Part shown: piece by piece, positions 15,966-24,397 of the stretch | Position numbering within the stretch: position 1 is the first letter of the stretch | Layout: the number at the start of each line of letters is the position of its first letter | Source of the DNA: Oscillospiraceae bacterium | GTDB taxonomy: Bacteria > Bacillota > Clostridia > Oscillospirales > Ruminococcaceae | Reading direction: 5' to 3' | Assembly (NCBI GenBank): GCA_009778115.1 | Contig: WRKL01000009.1 | Span: 1-38,832, forward strand | DNA length: 38,832 nucleotides | Position numbers and translations under genes: made by a program | Notes under the pieces: model-generated | What the model saw: only the letters and a program-made list of their open reading frames with translations | What the model was told of the DNA's origin: nothing | The model's database searches: none

Positions 15966-16454
15966 ATGAAAAGACGGGACAAAATCAATTATTATCTGGA
16001 TATGGCGGATGTCGCCCTGGAGCGCGGAACCTGTATGCGGCGGAATTTTGGGGCAATTATCGTCAATAACGACGAAATAGTTTCGACCGGGTATGCGGGT
16101 GCGCCGCGGGGAAGGTCAAACTGTTCGGACATAAATACCTGTGTAAGAGATAAACTGAACATACCCCGCGGAGAAAGATATGAAATGTGCCGTTCGGTAC
16201 ACGCCGAAACCAACGCTATAATTTCCGCAAAACGCTGCGATATGCTGGGGGGTACATTATACCTTGCGGGCAGAGATGCAAAGACAGGAGAGCTGATACC
16301 CGATTCCGCCCCCTGCGCGATGTGCAAACGGATAATTATAAATGCAGGAATAAAGCTGGTTATTATCCGCAATACCATGAACGATTATACTTCGATAAAT
16401 GTCAGCAACTGGATCGACAACGACGAAAGTCTGAACGGTACATCAGGGTATTAA
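15966..16454 (+). CDS. comEB: deoxycytidylate (dCMP) deaminase, ComEB family
   Basis: I choose ATG 15966 (MKRRDKINYYLDMADVALER), giving 162 residues, with GAAAGGGAA upstream; ATG 15942 is possible. The zinc site is VHAETNAI (His and catalytic Glu) plus PCAMCKR (two Cys). TGYAGAPRGRSNC and the CRSVHAE spacing are typical of dCMP deaminases, which make dUMP for dTMP synthesis. The 'ComE operon protein 2' name is historical and a competence role is not implied. It is a single gene, divergent from rsmA. Confidence 0.9.
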   Translation: MKRRDKINYYLDMADVALERGTCMRRNFGAIIVNNDEIVSTGYAGAPRGRSNCSDINTCVRDKLNIPRGERYEMCRSVHAETNAIISAKRCDMLGGTLYLAGRDAKTGELIPDSAPCAMCKRIIINAGIKLVIIRNTMNDYTSINVSNWIDNDESLNGTSGY

Positions 16455-16489
16455 AACATATGCCTTGATATTCGCAGGGATTTATTGGG

Positions 16490-16563
16490 GGTGTTGAAAA
16501 AGTCGCCCGCAAAACGCAAAAAATATTTCTCTTGTTTTTTAGCGGTCTTTGTTTTTTAACACC
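16490..16563. terminator. imperfect palindrome between convergent genes, possible bidirectional terminator
   Basis: Outer arms GGTGTTGAAAAA (16490-16501) and TTTTTTAACACC (16552-16563) pair with one mismatch. The A-rich and T-rich arm ends would give U tracts in both directions. It lies exactly between the 3' ends of the deaminase gene and aroK. The arms are AT-rich and the loop is long (about 50 bases), so an element remnant is also possible. Confidence 0.4.
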
Positions 16564-16569
16564 TCTTTA

Positions 16570-17064
16570 TTACAACAGGTCTGTAATATTTTTGACAATA
16601 TCAGAAACGGAGAAGTCCGCATCTATTACAAGATCTGCACACGCCGAATATACGGGAGCGCGCCGGTTATATATTTCCTCGAGTTTTTCGGGAGTATTGG
16701 CGGCGACAAGCGGCCGGCCGGAATCGTTTTTTATCCGGTTGTACAAAATATCAAAAGGTAGTTTAAGGTAAACGATCACACCGCCGGCTTTTGCATTTTT
16801 CACGTTGATCTCCTCTATCATGGCTCCGCCGCCGGTCGCTATGACCGCGTGCTTTGCGCGTGCAAGCTCAGCAATCTTCTCCGCTTCTTTTTCACGGAAA
16901 TAGAGTTCTCCGCGCTGTGCGAAAACTTCGGATATTGTCATTGCGTGTTCGTTTTCGATTTCCCGATCTATATCGACAAAACGATAACCCAGTTTCTTCG
17001 CAAGAACAGGACCTATCGTTGATTTCCCGCTTCCCATAAATCCGGTCAAAAAAACATTTTTCAT
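16570..17064 (-). CDS. aroK: shikimate kinase
   Basis: The 164-residue P-loop kinase has MKNVFLTGFMGSGKSTIGPV (Walker A GSGKST), the shikimate-binding DIDREIE and FREKEAEKI (Arg), GGGAM (TGGGAMIE), and the lid/adenine region around SGRPLVAA. It phosphorylates shikimate at the 3-OH in the chorismate pathway. It follows aroE on the same strand after 68 bases, so aroE-aroK probably form an operon. Confidence 0.95.
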   Translation of the reverse strand: MKNVFLTGFMGSGKSTIGPVLAKKLGYRFVDIDREIENEHAMTISEVFAQRGELYFREKEAEKIAELARAKHAVIATGGGAMIEEINVKNAKAGGVIVYLKLPFDILYNRIKNDSGRPLVAANTPEKLEEIYNRRAPVYSACADLVIDADFSVSDIVKNITDLL

Positions 17065-17132
17065 AGCCGTTGAATAAACCGTCAGACGGTTCGCCTGATC
17101 GTAATGGCCGTACCGGTCGTCAGTCCGGCGGT

Positions 17133-17969
17133 CTATTCAAATTTCCCCCCGTTTCTTTCCGCTTCTTTTATCATATTTTCTATATCATTATTATTAAATT
17201 TCGCACCGTACCAAATTTTATGCGCATCTTCCGCCTGCCATACAAGCATACCTAAACCGGAGCGGGTTTTTGCGCCCGCTTTTTTTGCCGCACATATAAG
17301 TTTGGTTTCGATCGGGTTATAAATAGCATCGAAAACATAACGCGTACCCTCTAACGAATCAAGAGCAACCGGGCAGGAGGACACATCAGGGTACATTCCG
17401 GCGCCCGTCGCATTCACCATCAGATCCCACCCGCCGCACAGGGTTTTTATGTCAGCGACAACGATTTGAGAGCCCGGTTTCAATTGCTTGATTTCTGCCG
17501 CTAATCTGTTTGCGGTTTTTTTGTCTTCTTCGCGCACGGCAAGGGTGACTTTTCCGCCGTCAAAAACTGTTTCGAATGCCATCATACGGCCTGCTCCGCC
17601 GCAGCCCAATATAACAACCGAACCTGTCAAATCAGTCCCCATCTTTTTTATACTGCGTGTAAAACCCGTCGCATCAGTGTTATAGCCTATTCGTGTCTTT
17701 CCATCGCATTTCACAGTATTAACCGCTATGCAGCGTTCTGCCGCACCCTCGAGCCTGTCCAGATGTTTGATTATTTGCGTTTTGAACGGAGCGGTAACGT
17801 TGAACCCGTCAAATTTAAATAATTCTTCCGCTTCCTTTTCAAAATTTTCCGGCGGTATCTCAAATAAACTGTAATTGCTGTTGCTTTTTCCGGAAAGTTT
17901 AAACAACGCCGAATGTACGGCACGGGATGCGGAATGAGCTAAAGGATAACCGGTTAAAACATACTTCAT
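17133..17969 (-). CDS. aroE: shikimate dehydrogenase (NADP+)
   Basis: I choose ATG 17967-17969 (MKYVLTGYPLAHSAS), giving 278 residues; the frame is open to 17981. Family motifs are PLAHSASRAVHSALF at the substrate site, FNVTAPFKTQI with the catalytic Lys, NTDATGF, the Rossmann VILGCGGAGRM, NATGAGMYP, and the C-terminal SGLGMLVWQAEDA. It reduces 3-dehydroshikimate to shikimate. In the substrate motif the usual SxSxxMHN Asn is replaced by Ser (SASRAVHS), a mild deviation. Its ribosome binding site is weak. Confidence 0.92.
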   Translation of the reverse strand: MKYVLTGYPLAHSASRAVHSALFKLSGKSNSNYSLFEIPPENFEKEAEELFKFDGFNVTAPFKTQIIKHLDRLEGAAERCIAVNTVKCDGKTRIGYNTDATGFTRSIKKMGTDLTGSVVILGCGGAGRMMAFETVFDGGKVTLAVREEDKKTANRLAAEIKQLKPGSQIVVADIKTLCGGWDLMVNATGAGMYPDVSSCPVALDSLEGTRYVFDAIYNPIETKLICAAKKAGAKTRSGLGMLVWQAEDAHKIWYGAKFNNNDIENMIKEAERNGGKFE

Positions 17970-18073
17970 AATGTATGCCATGCACCGGACCGCACAAAAA
18001 CCATGTGCCGACCCGGATCCTCTCTTGAAAGTTTTTCAATTTTTCAAATAAAGCACGAGTTTCGGGGTTCTAA

Positions 18074-18931
18074 TCATTTAATGATCTTTTTTACCATGCC
18101 GGAAAGTATTTTGGATGTCCCGATTTCGCAGAAGTCATCATAACCGTCTGCTTGCATCGCTCTTATTTGGTCGGCGAACAAAACCGGTGAAACCATATGA
18201 TCCGACAAATATTTCGGCATATTCGAAAAATCGGTCATTTTACGTCCTGTAAGGTTGCTGTAAAAATCTGTTTTTGGGTTTGTGAACTTAATATTTTTAC
18301 ATACTTCATAAAAGGCATCCGCCGCACCCTGCATCATTGGTGTATGGAAGGCTCCGCTTACCGCCAGCATAACGGCTTTATATCGCATAGATTTGAATTT
18401 TTCCGCCGCAGCCAGCACAGCCTGTTTTTCGCCGGCAATTACAGTTTGAACGGGGGAATTGTAATTTACCGGCATCACGATACCGGAGCCGGAAACAGAG
18501 CTGCAAACTTCGCGTACATTTTCCGAAGATGCTCCGATAATCGCGCACATTACCCCATCGTCGCCTGCCGCAATATGATCCGCCATAATAATACCGCGTT
18601 TGTTAACAATGCTGCAAGCATCCTCAAATGATATTATTCCCGCCGCTGTCATTGCCGCATATTCTCCCAGCGAATGTCCGGCGACGGCGTCCGGCAGCGT
18701 ACCGTTTTCGGTTGCATGGTAAAAATATGCCATTGATGCGGCAAAAACCGAAATCTGGCAATATCTTGTTTCGTTGATCCGGGTATCCTCTTGGTCGGCG
18801 CAAATTTGCCATAAATCAATATCGGCGATTTTTCCCGCTTTGTCGAAAATTTCTTTCGCGCCCTTTGCGCAGTCCAACGCCATTCCTGCATATTGCGAAC
18901 CCTGACCCGGAAACAAAAACGCTTTTTTCAT
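18074..18931 (-). CDS. fabD: malonyl-CoA:ACP transacylase
   Basis: The 285-residue product starts at ATG 18929-18931 (MKKAFLFPGQGSQYAGM), with AAAGGA 12 bases upstream. Catalytic Ser lies in GHSLGEYAA, and FPGQGSQ and the later SGAFHTPMM (His) complete the acyltransferase signature. It loads malonyl groups on ACP for FabH and FabF. Unlike most Clostridia and Firmicutes fab clusters, where fabD lies between fabK and fabG, it is transcribed away from the remaining fab/acc genes here, from the shared 180-base intergenic region. Confidence 0.95.
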   Translation of the reverse strand: MKKAFLFPGQGSQYAGMALDCAKGAKEIFDKAGKIADIDLWQICADQEDTRINETRYCQISVFAASMAYFYHATENGTLPDAVAGHSLGEYAAMTAAGIISFEDACSIVNKRGIIMADHIAAGDDGVMCAIIGASSENVREVCSSVSGSGIVMPVNYNSPVQTVIAGEKQAVLAAAEKFKSMRYKAVMLAVSGAFHTPMMQGAADAFYEVCKNIKFTNPKTDFYSNLTGRKMTDFSNMPKYLSDHMVSPVLFADQIRAMQADGYDDFCEIGTSKILSGMVKKIIK

Positions 18932-19143
18932 GCTGAAAATCATTCCTTTATAAATTATATTTGTTAATATCTAGTAAATTCGAAGAATAATTATTGACAA
19001 GACCTGTTATTATATTATATCATTAGTAAAAGATTCATATAAGGTACAGTAACATAAAACGAAAAAATAATCAAGAAAAAGAATAAAAACCTGTTCTCGG
19101 GATTATTAAAGTGAACGGGTTGCAAGGAATAAGGTTGCGTGTA
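18932..19143. promoter_or_regulatory. divergent fabD/fabH promoter region
   Basis: The AT-rich region contains TTGACA (18994-18999) followed 16 bases later by TATATC (19016-19021) toward fabH. Toward fabD a TATAAT hexamer lies at 18952-18957 on the minus strand, with a poor -35. An approximate dyad TTAATA-TC-TAGTAA (18964-18977) lies between them and could be a shared operator for a fatty-acid regulator. No FapR or FabT gene is present in the window and I could not match the site to a named consensus. Confidence 0.45.
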
Positions 19144-20151
19144 TTGAAATCAATTAAAATTTTAGGAACAGGAATATATTTGCCCGAAACGGTTGCGGTA
19201 AACGACGATTATACTAAAATCGTTGATACCAGCGACGAATGGATCCGCGGACGGACGGGGATTTCAGAACGCCGCGTATCCAACGGCGAGCCTGTTTGGT
19301 ATATGTCGCAAAAAGCGGCAGAAACGGCAATGGCACGGGCTAATGTTGATGCGAAAGACATAGATCTTGTTATCAGCACCAGCGTGAGTCCGGACTATAT
19401 TTACCCGTCAGTTTCCTGTGTCGTTCAGGGCAAACTGGGAATCGGGGGAAACAAAACGTCCAAAGGAGCCGCCGCTATTGATATTAACTGTGCCTGCGCC
19501 GGATTTGTTTACGCGTTGGATATGGCGGCAAGATATATATCTACAGGGTATGAAACAATATTGATGCTATCGGGAGAGAACGTTACGAAATCTGTTGATT
19601 ACAGTGACCGTTCATCCTGCATCCTATTCGGTGACGGAGCAGGGGCGTGTGTTATTCAGGGTAAAGAAGGGTTATTCGGATCGTTTCTGGCAAGTGAAGG
19701 TGAGGGAGCGAAACATATCTACGCCCGATCGCATCCGGTCAAGAACGCATTTTCCCCCGCACCCGAAGCTTCTTTGTATGACGGGTTTGAAATAACCGAA
19801 TTTGGTAAGATGTTTTTAAATGGCAAAGAAGTTTACAAGTTTGCCACCCGCGTCATGGTTGAGGCTGTGCAAAAGGCCTGTGAGAACGCGAATATAACGC
19901 CGGATAACTTAGATTTGATTATACCGCATCAAGCAAACCTGAGAATTATGGAAACCGCGGCGCAAAAATTGGGACAAACGATGGAAAAGTTTTATGTTAA
20001 TATCGAAAGATACGGAAATACTTCCAGCGCGAGTATTCCCATTTGTTTACACGAGCTTGCCGAAAGCGGAAAGTTGAAAAGAGGAAGCAGGATATGTTGC
20101 GTGGGGTTTGGTGCGGGGCTATCCTACGGTGCGGTGGTTTTTGATTATTAG
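19144..20151 (+). CDS. fabH: beta-ketoacyl-ACP synthase III
   Basis: Fatty acid synthesis initiator that condenses an acyl-CoA with malonyl-ACP. The Cys-His-Asn triad is seen in DINCACAGFVYALD, IPHQANLRIM and YGNTSSASIP. I favour a TTG start at 19144 (MKSIKILGTGIYLPETV, 335 residues), which fits the family N-terminus and has AAGG nine bases upstream. GTG 19111 would add 11 residues without a good ribosome binding site. It is first in the plus-strand fab-acc series. Confidence 0.95.
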   Translation: MKSIKILGTGIYLPETVAVNDDYTKIVDTSDEWIRGRTGISERRVSNGEPVWYMSQKAAETAMARANVDAKDIDLVISTSVSPDYIYPSVSCVVQGKLGIGGNKTSKGAAAIDINCACAGFVYALDMAARYISTGYETILMLSGENVTKSVDYSDRSSCILFGDGAGACVIQGKEGLFGSFLASEGEGAKHIYARSHPVKNAFSPAPEASLYDGFEITEFGKMFLNGKEVYKFATRVMVEAVQKACENANITPDNLDLIIPHQANLRIMETAAQKLGQTMEKFYVNIERYGNTSSASIPICLHELAESGKLKRGSRICCVGFGAGLSYGAVVFDY

Positions 20152-20229
20152 TAAAACATACCCGCAGTTTCTTATGGAATAAAAAAGCAAATGACGGCTT
20201 TTGTTTCCGGCTTGCAAAAGGAGAAAAAC

Positions 20230-21174
20230 ATGATAAAAACAAGATTAAATGAATTACTGGGAATAAAATATCCCGTTATACAAGGTGGTATGGCGTGGGT
20301 GGCGGAAGCAGAACTGGCGAGCGCGGTATCAAATGCCGGCGGAGCGGGATTAATCGCCGGCGGGAGCGCAGATGCTGAAATAATTCGCAAAGAAATATAT
20401 AAAGCAAAAGAATTGACGGACAAACCTTTCGGAATAAACGTAATGCTGATGTCGCCGTATGCCGAAGATTTGATGCAGCTTGCCTGCGAAGAAAAAGTTG
20501 CGCTGGTTACGACGGGGGCGGGAAGTCCGGGAAAATATATCGAAAAACTGAAAGAAGCGGGAATAAAGGTTATTCCGGTGGTGTCGTCGGTCGCGCTGGC
20601 AAAACGTATGGAAAGAGCCGGAGCCGATGCGGTTATCGCCGAGGGCATGGAAGCGGGCGGACATATCGGAAGCATTACGACCATGTGTCTTACGCCGCAG
20701 ATTGCGGATGCTGTAAAAATACCCGTTGTGGCGGCAGGTGGAATAGGAGACGGAAGAACACTGGCGGCAGCTTTTGCGTTGGGAGCGCAGGGTGTGCAAA
20801 TCGGTACATTGCTCCTTTTGTCGGATGAATGTAAAATTAATGGGAATTACAAAGAAATTGTAATCGCCGCTAAAGATACTGACAGTGTTATCACCGGAAC
20901 GAACACAGGACATCCTGTACGGCAGATACGCAACAAGTTTACGCGCCGTATGCTGGACAGGGAAAAAGAGGGAATGTCACCCGGGGAATATGAAAAGCTG
21001 ACCGAGGGCAGTTTGCGCAAAGCGGCGGTTGACGGTAATCGTGAAGAAGGAAGTTTTATGGCAGGGCAGATAGCCGGAATGCTCAACGAAAATTCTCGCC
21101 GGACGGCAAAAGAACTGATTGAAAACTTATTTGACGAAACGGAAAATATCATAAACAAATTACAAAATGTATAA
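20230..21174 (+). CDS. fabK: enoyl-ACP reductase, FMN-dependent FabK type
   Basis: The 314-residue TIM-barrel flavoprotein of the nitronate monooxygenase-like family starts at ATG 20230 after AAAAGGAGAAAAAC. IKYPVIQGGMAWVAEAELAS and GGAGLIAGGSA at the N-terminus, VIAEGMEAGGHIG, and PVVAAGGIGDGRTLAAAFALGA (phosphate-binding loop) are typical of FabK. It reduces trans-2-enoyl-ACP in the last elongation step. FabK enzymes are not inhibited by triclosan, and no fabI is seen in the window. It lies between fabH and fabG with 12 bases to the next gene. Confidence 0.93.
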   Translation: MIKTRLNELLGIKYPVIQGGMAWVAEAELASAVSNAGGAGLIAGGSADAEIIRKEIYKAKELTDKPFGINVMLMSPYAEDLMQLACEEKVALVTTGAGSPGKYIEKLKEAGIKVIPVVSSVALAKRMERAGADAVIAEGMEAGGHIGSITTMCLTPQIADAVKIPVVAAGGIGDGRTLAAAFALGAQGVQIGTLLLLSDECKINGNYKEIVIAAKDTDSVITGTNTGHPVRQIRNKFTRRMLDREKEGMSPGEYEKLTEGSLRKAAVDGNREEGSFMAGQIAGMLNENSRRTAKELIENLFDETENIINKLQNV

Positions 21175-21186
21175 CGGGGGGCTAAC

Positions 21187-21927
21187 GTGAAAAAGACAGC
21201 GTTGATCACAGGATCCAGCAGCGGACTGGGCAAAGCTATGGCAATAAGACTGGCAAAAGACGGATTTAATATAGCGGTGAATTTTCGGGGAGAACCTGAA
21301 AGACAGGATGCTTTGGATGTACAGGCTCTGGTGAGAGAAAACGGCAGTGAAGCGGAAATATTCGGATGTGATGTGTCCGATTTTTCCGCTTGTAAAGAAA
21401 TGACGAAAAATGTAAAAGAACGGTTCTCAACGATTGACGTTTTAGTTAACAATGCCGGCATAACCAAAGACGGATTGCTGGCGCGTATGAGCGAAGAACA
21501 GTTTGACATAGTTACCGCCGTTAACTACAAAAGTGTCTTCAATATGACAAGATACGTCAGTGGTGTTATGATAAAACAACGTTCGGGCCGGATCATAAAT
21601 ATCAGTTCGGTGGCAGGTGTTTACGGTAATCCGGGTCAGTTCAACTACAGCGCATCCAAAGCGGGAATAATAGGAATGACACTGACTGCCGCCAAGGAGC
21701 TGGGTGCGCGTAATATTACGGTGAACGCCATAGCTCCCGGACTGATTGAAACACCGATGACCGACAGTCTTTCGGAAGAACTGAAATCCAGGATGCTTGA
21801 TGCGGTGTCGTTGGGACGGTTTGGTTCTCCGCAGGATGTTGCCGGTGCAGTATCCTTTCTGGCAGGCGAAGATTCGGCATATATAACGGGACAAGTTCTT
21901 GTGGTAGACGGAGGTCTTATAATATGA
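21187..21927 (+). CDS. fabG: 3-oxoacyl-ACP reductase
   Basis: The 246-residue short-chain dehydrogenase starts at GTG 21187 after GGGGGGCTAAC. It has TGSSSGLGKAMA (cofactor-binding TGxxxGxG), NNAG, catalytic Ser in ISSVAGVYG and YSASKAG (Tyr and Lys), and a C-terminal GQVLVVDGG. It reduces beta-ketoacyl-ACP with NADPH. The stop overlaps the fabF start (ATATGA), indicating coupled translation. Confidence 0.95.
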   Translation: MKKTALITGSSSGLGKAMAIRLAKDGFNIAVNFRGEPERQDALDVQALVRENGSEAEIFGCDVSDFSACKEMTKNVKERFSTIDVLVNNAGITKDGLLARMSEEQFDIVTAVNYKSVFNMTRYVSGVMIKQRSGRIINISSVAGVYGNPGQFNYSASKAGIIGMTLTAAKELGARNITVNAIAPGLIETPMTDSLSEELKSRMLDAVSLGRFGSPQDVAGAVSFLAGEDSAYITGQVLVVDGGLII

Positions 21928-23171
21928 GAAGAGTCGTAATAACGGGGATGGGATTTAAAACTCCTATCGGCAACGATCATAAAACATTGTGGGAGTCGGT
22001 GGTTTCAGGCAAACACGGGTTCAAAAAGATCGAAGCTTTTAATACCGAAGATATAGGGGTTTCGCTTGCGGGGATCGTAGACAACTTTGATCCGGCTGAA
22101 TATATCGACAAAAAGGAGATACGCCGTACCGATAGATTTTGTCATCTCGCACTGGCAAGTACCGCAGATGCGTTGCGCGACTGTGAAACGGACTTTGCGG
22201 GGATAGACCCGTACAGGGCCGGTGTTATTTATGCGAGCGGAATCGGCGGCATGAATACCTTTGAACAGGAACATATCAAGTATTTGGAAAAGGGACCGTC
22301 ACGGGTTTCGGTGTTTTTCATACCCGAAATGATCATTAATATGTGTGCCGGACTGATCGCGATAAAAACGGGATTTAAGGGTGTCAACTATTCGGTGGTT
22401 ACGGCGTGCGCATCTTCAAATCACGCACTCGGCGAAGCGTTCCGCTGCATAAAACACGGGTACCTCGATGTCTGCCTTGCCGGCGGAAGTGAATCAACGA
22501 TCACACGGTTTACATTAGCAGGGTTCAACAATCTTACTGCGGTTTCACGAAGTTCAGATCCGGACAGGGCATCTATACCTTTTGATGCTGAAAGAAACGG
22601 GTTTGTGCTGTCCGAGGGTGCGGGGACGCTGGTGCTGGAAGAATTGGAACACGCGAAAGCGCGGGGCGCAAAAATTTATGCGGAAATCATCGGTTATGGC
22701 TCAACCTGTGATGCTTATCATATGACAGCTCCCGTAAACAGCGGTGAAGGAACGGCAAAAGCAATGGAAATGTGTTTAGCTGAATCGGATATTTCCCGGA
22801 GTGACGTCGGATATATAAATGCGCACGGCACATCGACAAAGATAAACGATGCGGTGGAAACGCTGGCGATAAAAAAGGTTTTCGGACAGACTTCGGCTAT
22901 CGGACAGGCTTCGACTATCCCGGCAGTTTCGTCTACCAAGTCCATGACGGGGCATTTGCTGGGCGCCGCCGGAGCAGCGGAAGCAATAATAACAGCAAAA
23001 GCGTTGAAAGAAGGCGTGATACCCCCCACGGCCGGCTATAAAATACCCGATGAGGACTGTGATCTTGATTATGTTACCGATGGCGCACGAAAATCAGATT
23101 TTCAGATCGCTATATCAAATTCGCTGGGATTCGGCGGACATAATGCGGCGATATGTTTAAAAAAATATTAA
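21924..23171 (+). CDS. fabF: beta-ketoacyl-ACP synthase II
   Basis: The 415-residue elongating condensing enzyme has the Cys-His-His triad in VTACASSNHALGEAF, NAHGTSTKINDAVE and STKSMTGHLLGAAGA, and FGFGGHNAA at the C-terminus. It extends acyl-ACP by two carbons from malonyl-ACP. The ATG overlaps the fabG stop by four bases. In the second motif the usual TxxND spacing (STKINDAVE) is retained. No fabB is present nearby. Confidence 0.95.
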   Translation: MRRVVITGMGFKTPIGNDHKTLWESVVSGKHGFKKIEAFNTEDIGVSLAGIVDNFDPAEYIDKKEIRRTDRFCHLALASTADALRDCETDFAGIDPYRAGVIYASGIGGMNTFEQEHIKYLEKGPSRVSVFFIPEMIINMCAGLIAIKTGFKGVNYSVVTACASSNHALGEAFRCIKHGYLDVCLAGGSESTITRFTLAGFNNLTAVSRSSDPDRASIPFDAERNGFVLSEGAGTLVLEELEHAKARGAKIYAEIIGYGSTCDAYHMTAPVNSGEGTAKAMEMCLAESDISRSDVGYINAHGTSTKINDAVETLAIKKVFGQTSAIGQASTIPAVSSTKSMTGHLLGAAGAAEAIITAKALKEGVIPPTAGYKIPDEDCDLDYVTDGARKSDFQIAISNSLGFGGHNAAICLKKY

Positions 23172-23229
23172 ATGAAAGAAAATCAAGCCGGATAATGTTT
23201 CTTGTGCGGCTTGTTGCAGGGTGTATAGT

Positions 23230-23727
23230 ATGTTTGATAATATAAATTCAAAGTTTATAGACAAAATGATCGACAAAATGCAAAAGAGCGGATTGGGAAG
23301 AATTGTCGTGCAACAGGGAGATTCCATTTTAACCCTTGAGGCAAAGAAAGAAGTTTCACCCCGATATTGTGTTTGTGCGCATCATACGGATGGGGCGTTC
23401 CCCTCAAACGCAGCTCCTGCCGCGAAAGGTTCGGCTGCTGCGGACGGAAAAACTGCGGTTAAAGAAGTCACGGACGGCGCGCTTAAGCATACGGGGAACA
23501 TAGTGACATCTCCTACCATCGGAACTTTTTACACCGCTCCTGCTCCCGATAAACCGTCTTTTGCTCCGGTCGGAACCAAGGTAAAAAAAGGCGATGTATT
23601 ATTTATTATAGAATCTATGAAGCTTATGAACGAAATAAAAAGTGAGTTTGACGGAACGGTCGTCAAGGTGCTAGCAAACAACGGAGAATTGATAGAATAT
23701 GGTCAGGAAGTAATGATTATCGAATAA
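23230..23727 (+). CDS. accB: biotin carboxyl carrier protein of acetyl-CoA carboxylase
   Basis: The 165-residue BCCP starts at ATG 23230 (MFDNINSKF), with AGGGTG about eight bases upstream; GTG 23221 is possible. The N-terminal helix is followed by a proline/alanine-rich linker (about 60-85) and the biotinyl domain with SPTIGTFYTAPAPDKPSF and the biotin-accepting Lys in IESMKLMNEI. The motif is ESMKLM where EAMKMM is most common. It carries CO2 between AccC and AccAD, all encoded downstream. Confidence 0.93.
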   Translation: MFDNINSKFIDKMIDKMQKSGLGRIVVQQGDSILTLEAKKEVSPRYCVCAHHTDGAFPSNAAPAAKGSAAADGKTAVKEVTDGALKHTGNIVTSPTIGTFYTAPAPDKPSFAPVGTKVKKGDVLFIIESMKLMNEIKSEFDGTVVKVLANNGELIEYGQEVMIIE

Positions 23728-23738
23728 CACAACAAGGG

Positions 23739-23774
23739 TAACTCTTATTACCCTTATTACCCTTATTACCCTTT
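23739..23774 (+). repeat. 9-bp tandem repeat downstream of accB
   Basis: Four 9-base units follow one another: TAACTCTTA, TTACCCTTA, TTACCCTTA, TTACCCTTT, with a degenerate AACCTCTTA soon after. It lies between accB and the membrane protein gene. It shares unit length and the TAACTCTTA core with the array before rsmA. Confidence 0.85.
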
Positions 23775-23816
23775 ATTAACCTCTTATAAAAACAACCCGA
23801 AAAGAAAGGTACTGAT

Positions 23817-24245
23817 TTGAACAGCAAATTAAAATTCGTTTTATTTATGTTGATACCGTCGGTATTTTCCACAACCGCAATCGCCGTTATGAATATTGAT
23901 GCATCGGATCATCCGTTCAGCGATGTGATCCATATTGTTATACCCTTGATATGCGCGGCACTGTATGCAATCGCCATCATCGGGCTTATAATGTTTTATA
24001 AATATAAACCTTGCAATATCAAAGCGGCTCCCGCCGGATTTGCGCTGACACCCTTACCCTGCTTATTTTATGAATTGATTGCATCGTCGGATATGAGATA
24101 TTGGGGAACATTGGTCTTGATAATTGTGTTTACCGTTCCTTTTACGATTGCGGCGTGCATTACAACCGGGATCGTCAACCGCCGTGAAGAACGGAGGATG
24201 GTTTCGGAAATTAAAAAGAAGACTATAAAATTAGAGAATGAATAA
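23817..24245 (+). CDS. small membrane protein of unknown function inside the fab-acc series
   Basis: The 142-residue product starts at TTG 23817, with AAAGG nine bases upstream. It has about four hydrophobic segments (KFVLFMLIPSVFSTTAIAVM; HIVIPLICAALYAIAIIGLI; a middle proline-containing one; TLVLIIVFTVPFTIAACITT) and a basic C-terminal tail (NRREERRMVSEIKKK). I do not recognise a family. It interrupts the otherwise contiguous fatty-acid genes between accB and fabZ and is flanked by a 9-bp tandem repeat on one side and a REP-like repeat on the other, so it may be a later insertion. Confidence 0.6.
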   Translation: MNSKLKFVLFMLIPSVFSTTAIAVMNIDASDHPFSDVIHIVIPLICAALYAIAIIGLIMFYKYKPCNIKAAPAGFALTPLPCLFYELIASSDMRYWGTLVLIIVFTVPFTIAACITTGIVNRREERRMVSEIKKKTIKLENE

Positions 24246-24293
24246 CATAAAAAATATTCAAGAAAGGAATCGGGTTGGCGTATATGCGATTTG

Positions 24294-24350
24294 CTGTGGC
24301 AGAAACATATCTGCCACAGGGCAGGGACATATCTGCCACGGGACAGGGAC
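24294..24350 (+). repeat. REP-like palindromic repeat
   Basis: A 9-bp perfect stem CTGTGGCAG/CTGCCACAG (24294-24302 and 24311-24319) with loop AAACATAT is followed by a second, partial unit: GCAGGGACATATCTGCCAC, then GGGACAGGGACAAAATGAC. The repeated GACATATCTGCCAC and GGACAGGGACA blocks resemble the REP elements mobilised by RAYT transposases, though no such gene is in the window. It lies in the 150-base gap before fabZ. Confidence 0.65.
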
Positions 24351-24397
24351 AAAATGACATATAGCTTTTCGCACAGCCCGGCGTATAGGAGTATAAT

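Noticed and set aside
15758..15988. Frame with a repeated SYKSYKSYK peptide
   Set aside because: It is a translation of the 9-bp tandem repeat, not a credible protein.
18964..18977. FapR or FabT operator at the fabD/fabH region
   Set aside because: The dyad is imperfect and I could not match it to a known consensus with confidence; kept only as an unnamed dyad.
20847..21509. 220-residue minus-strand frame over fabK/fabG
   Set aside because: Ser-rich antisense frame typical of a shadow; both plus-strand genes are certain.
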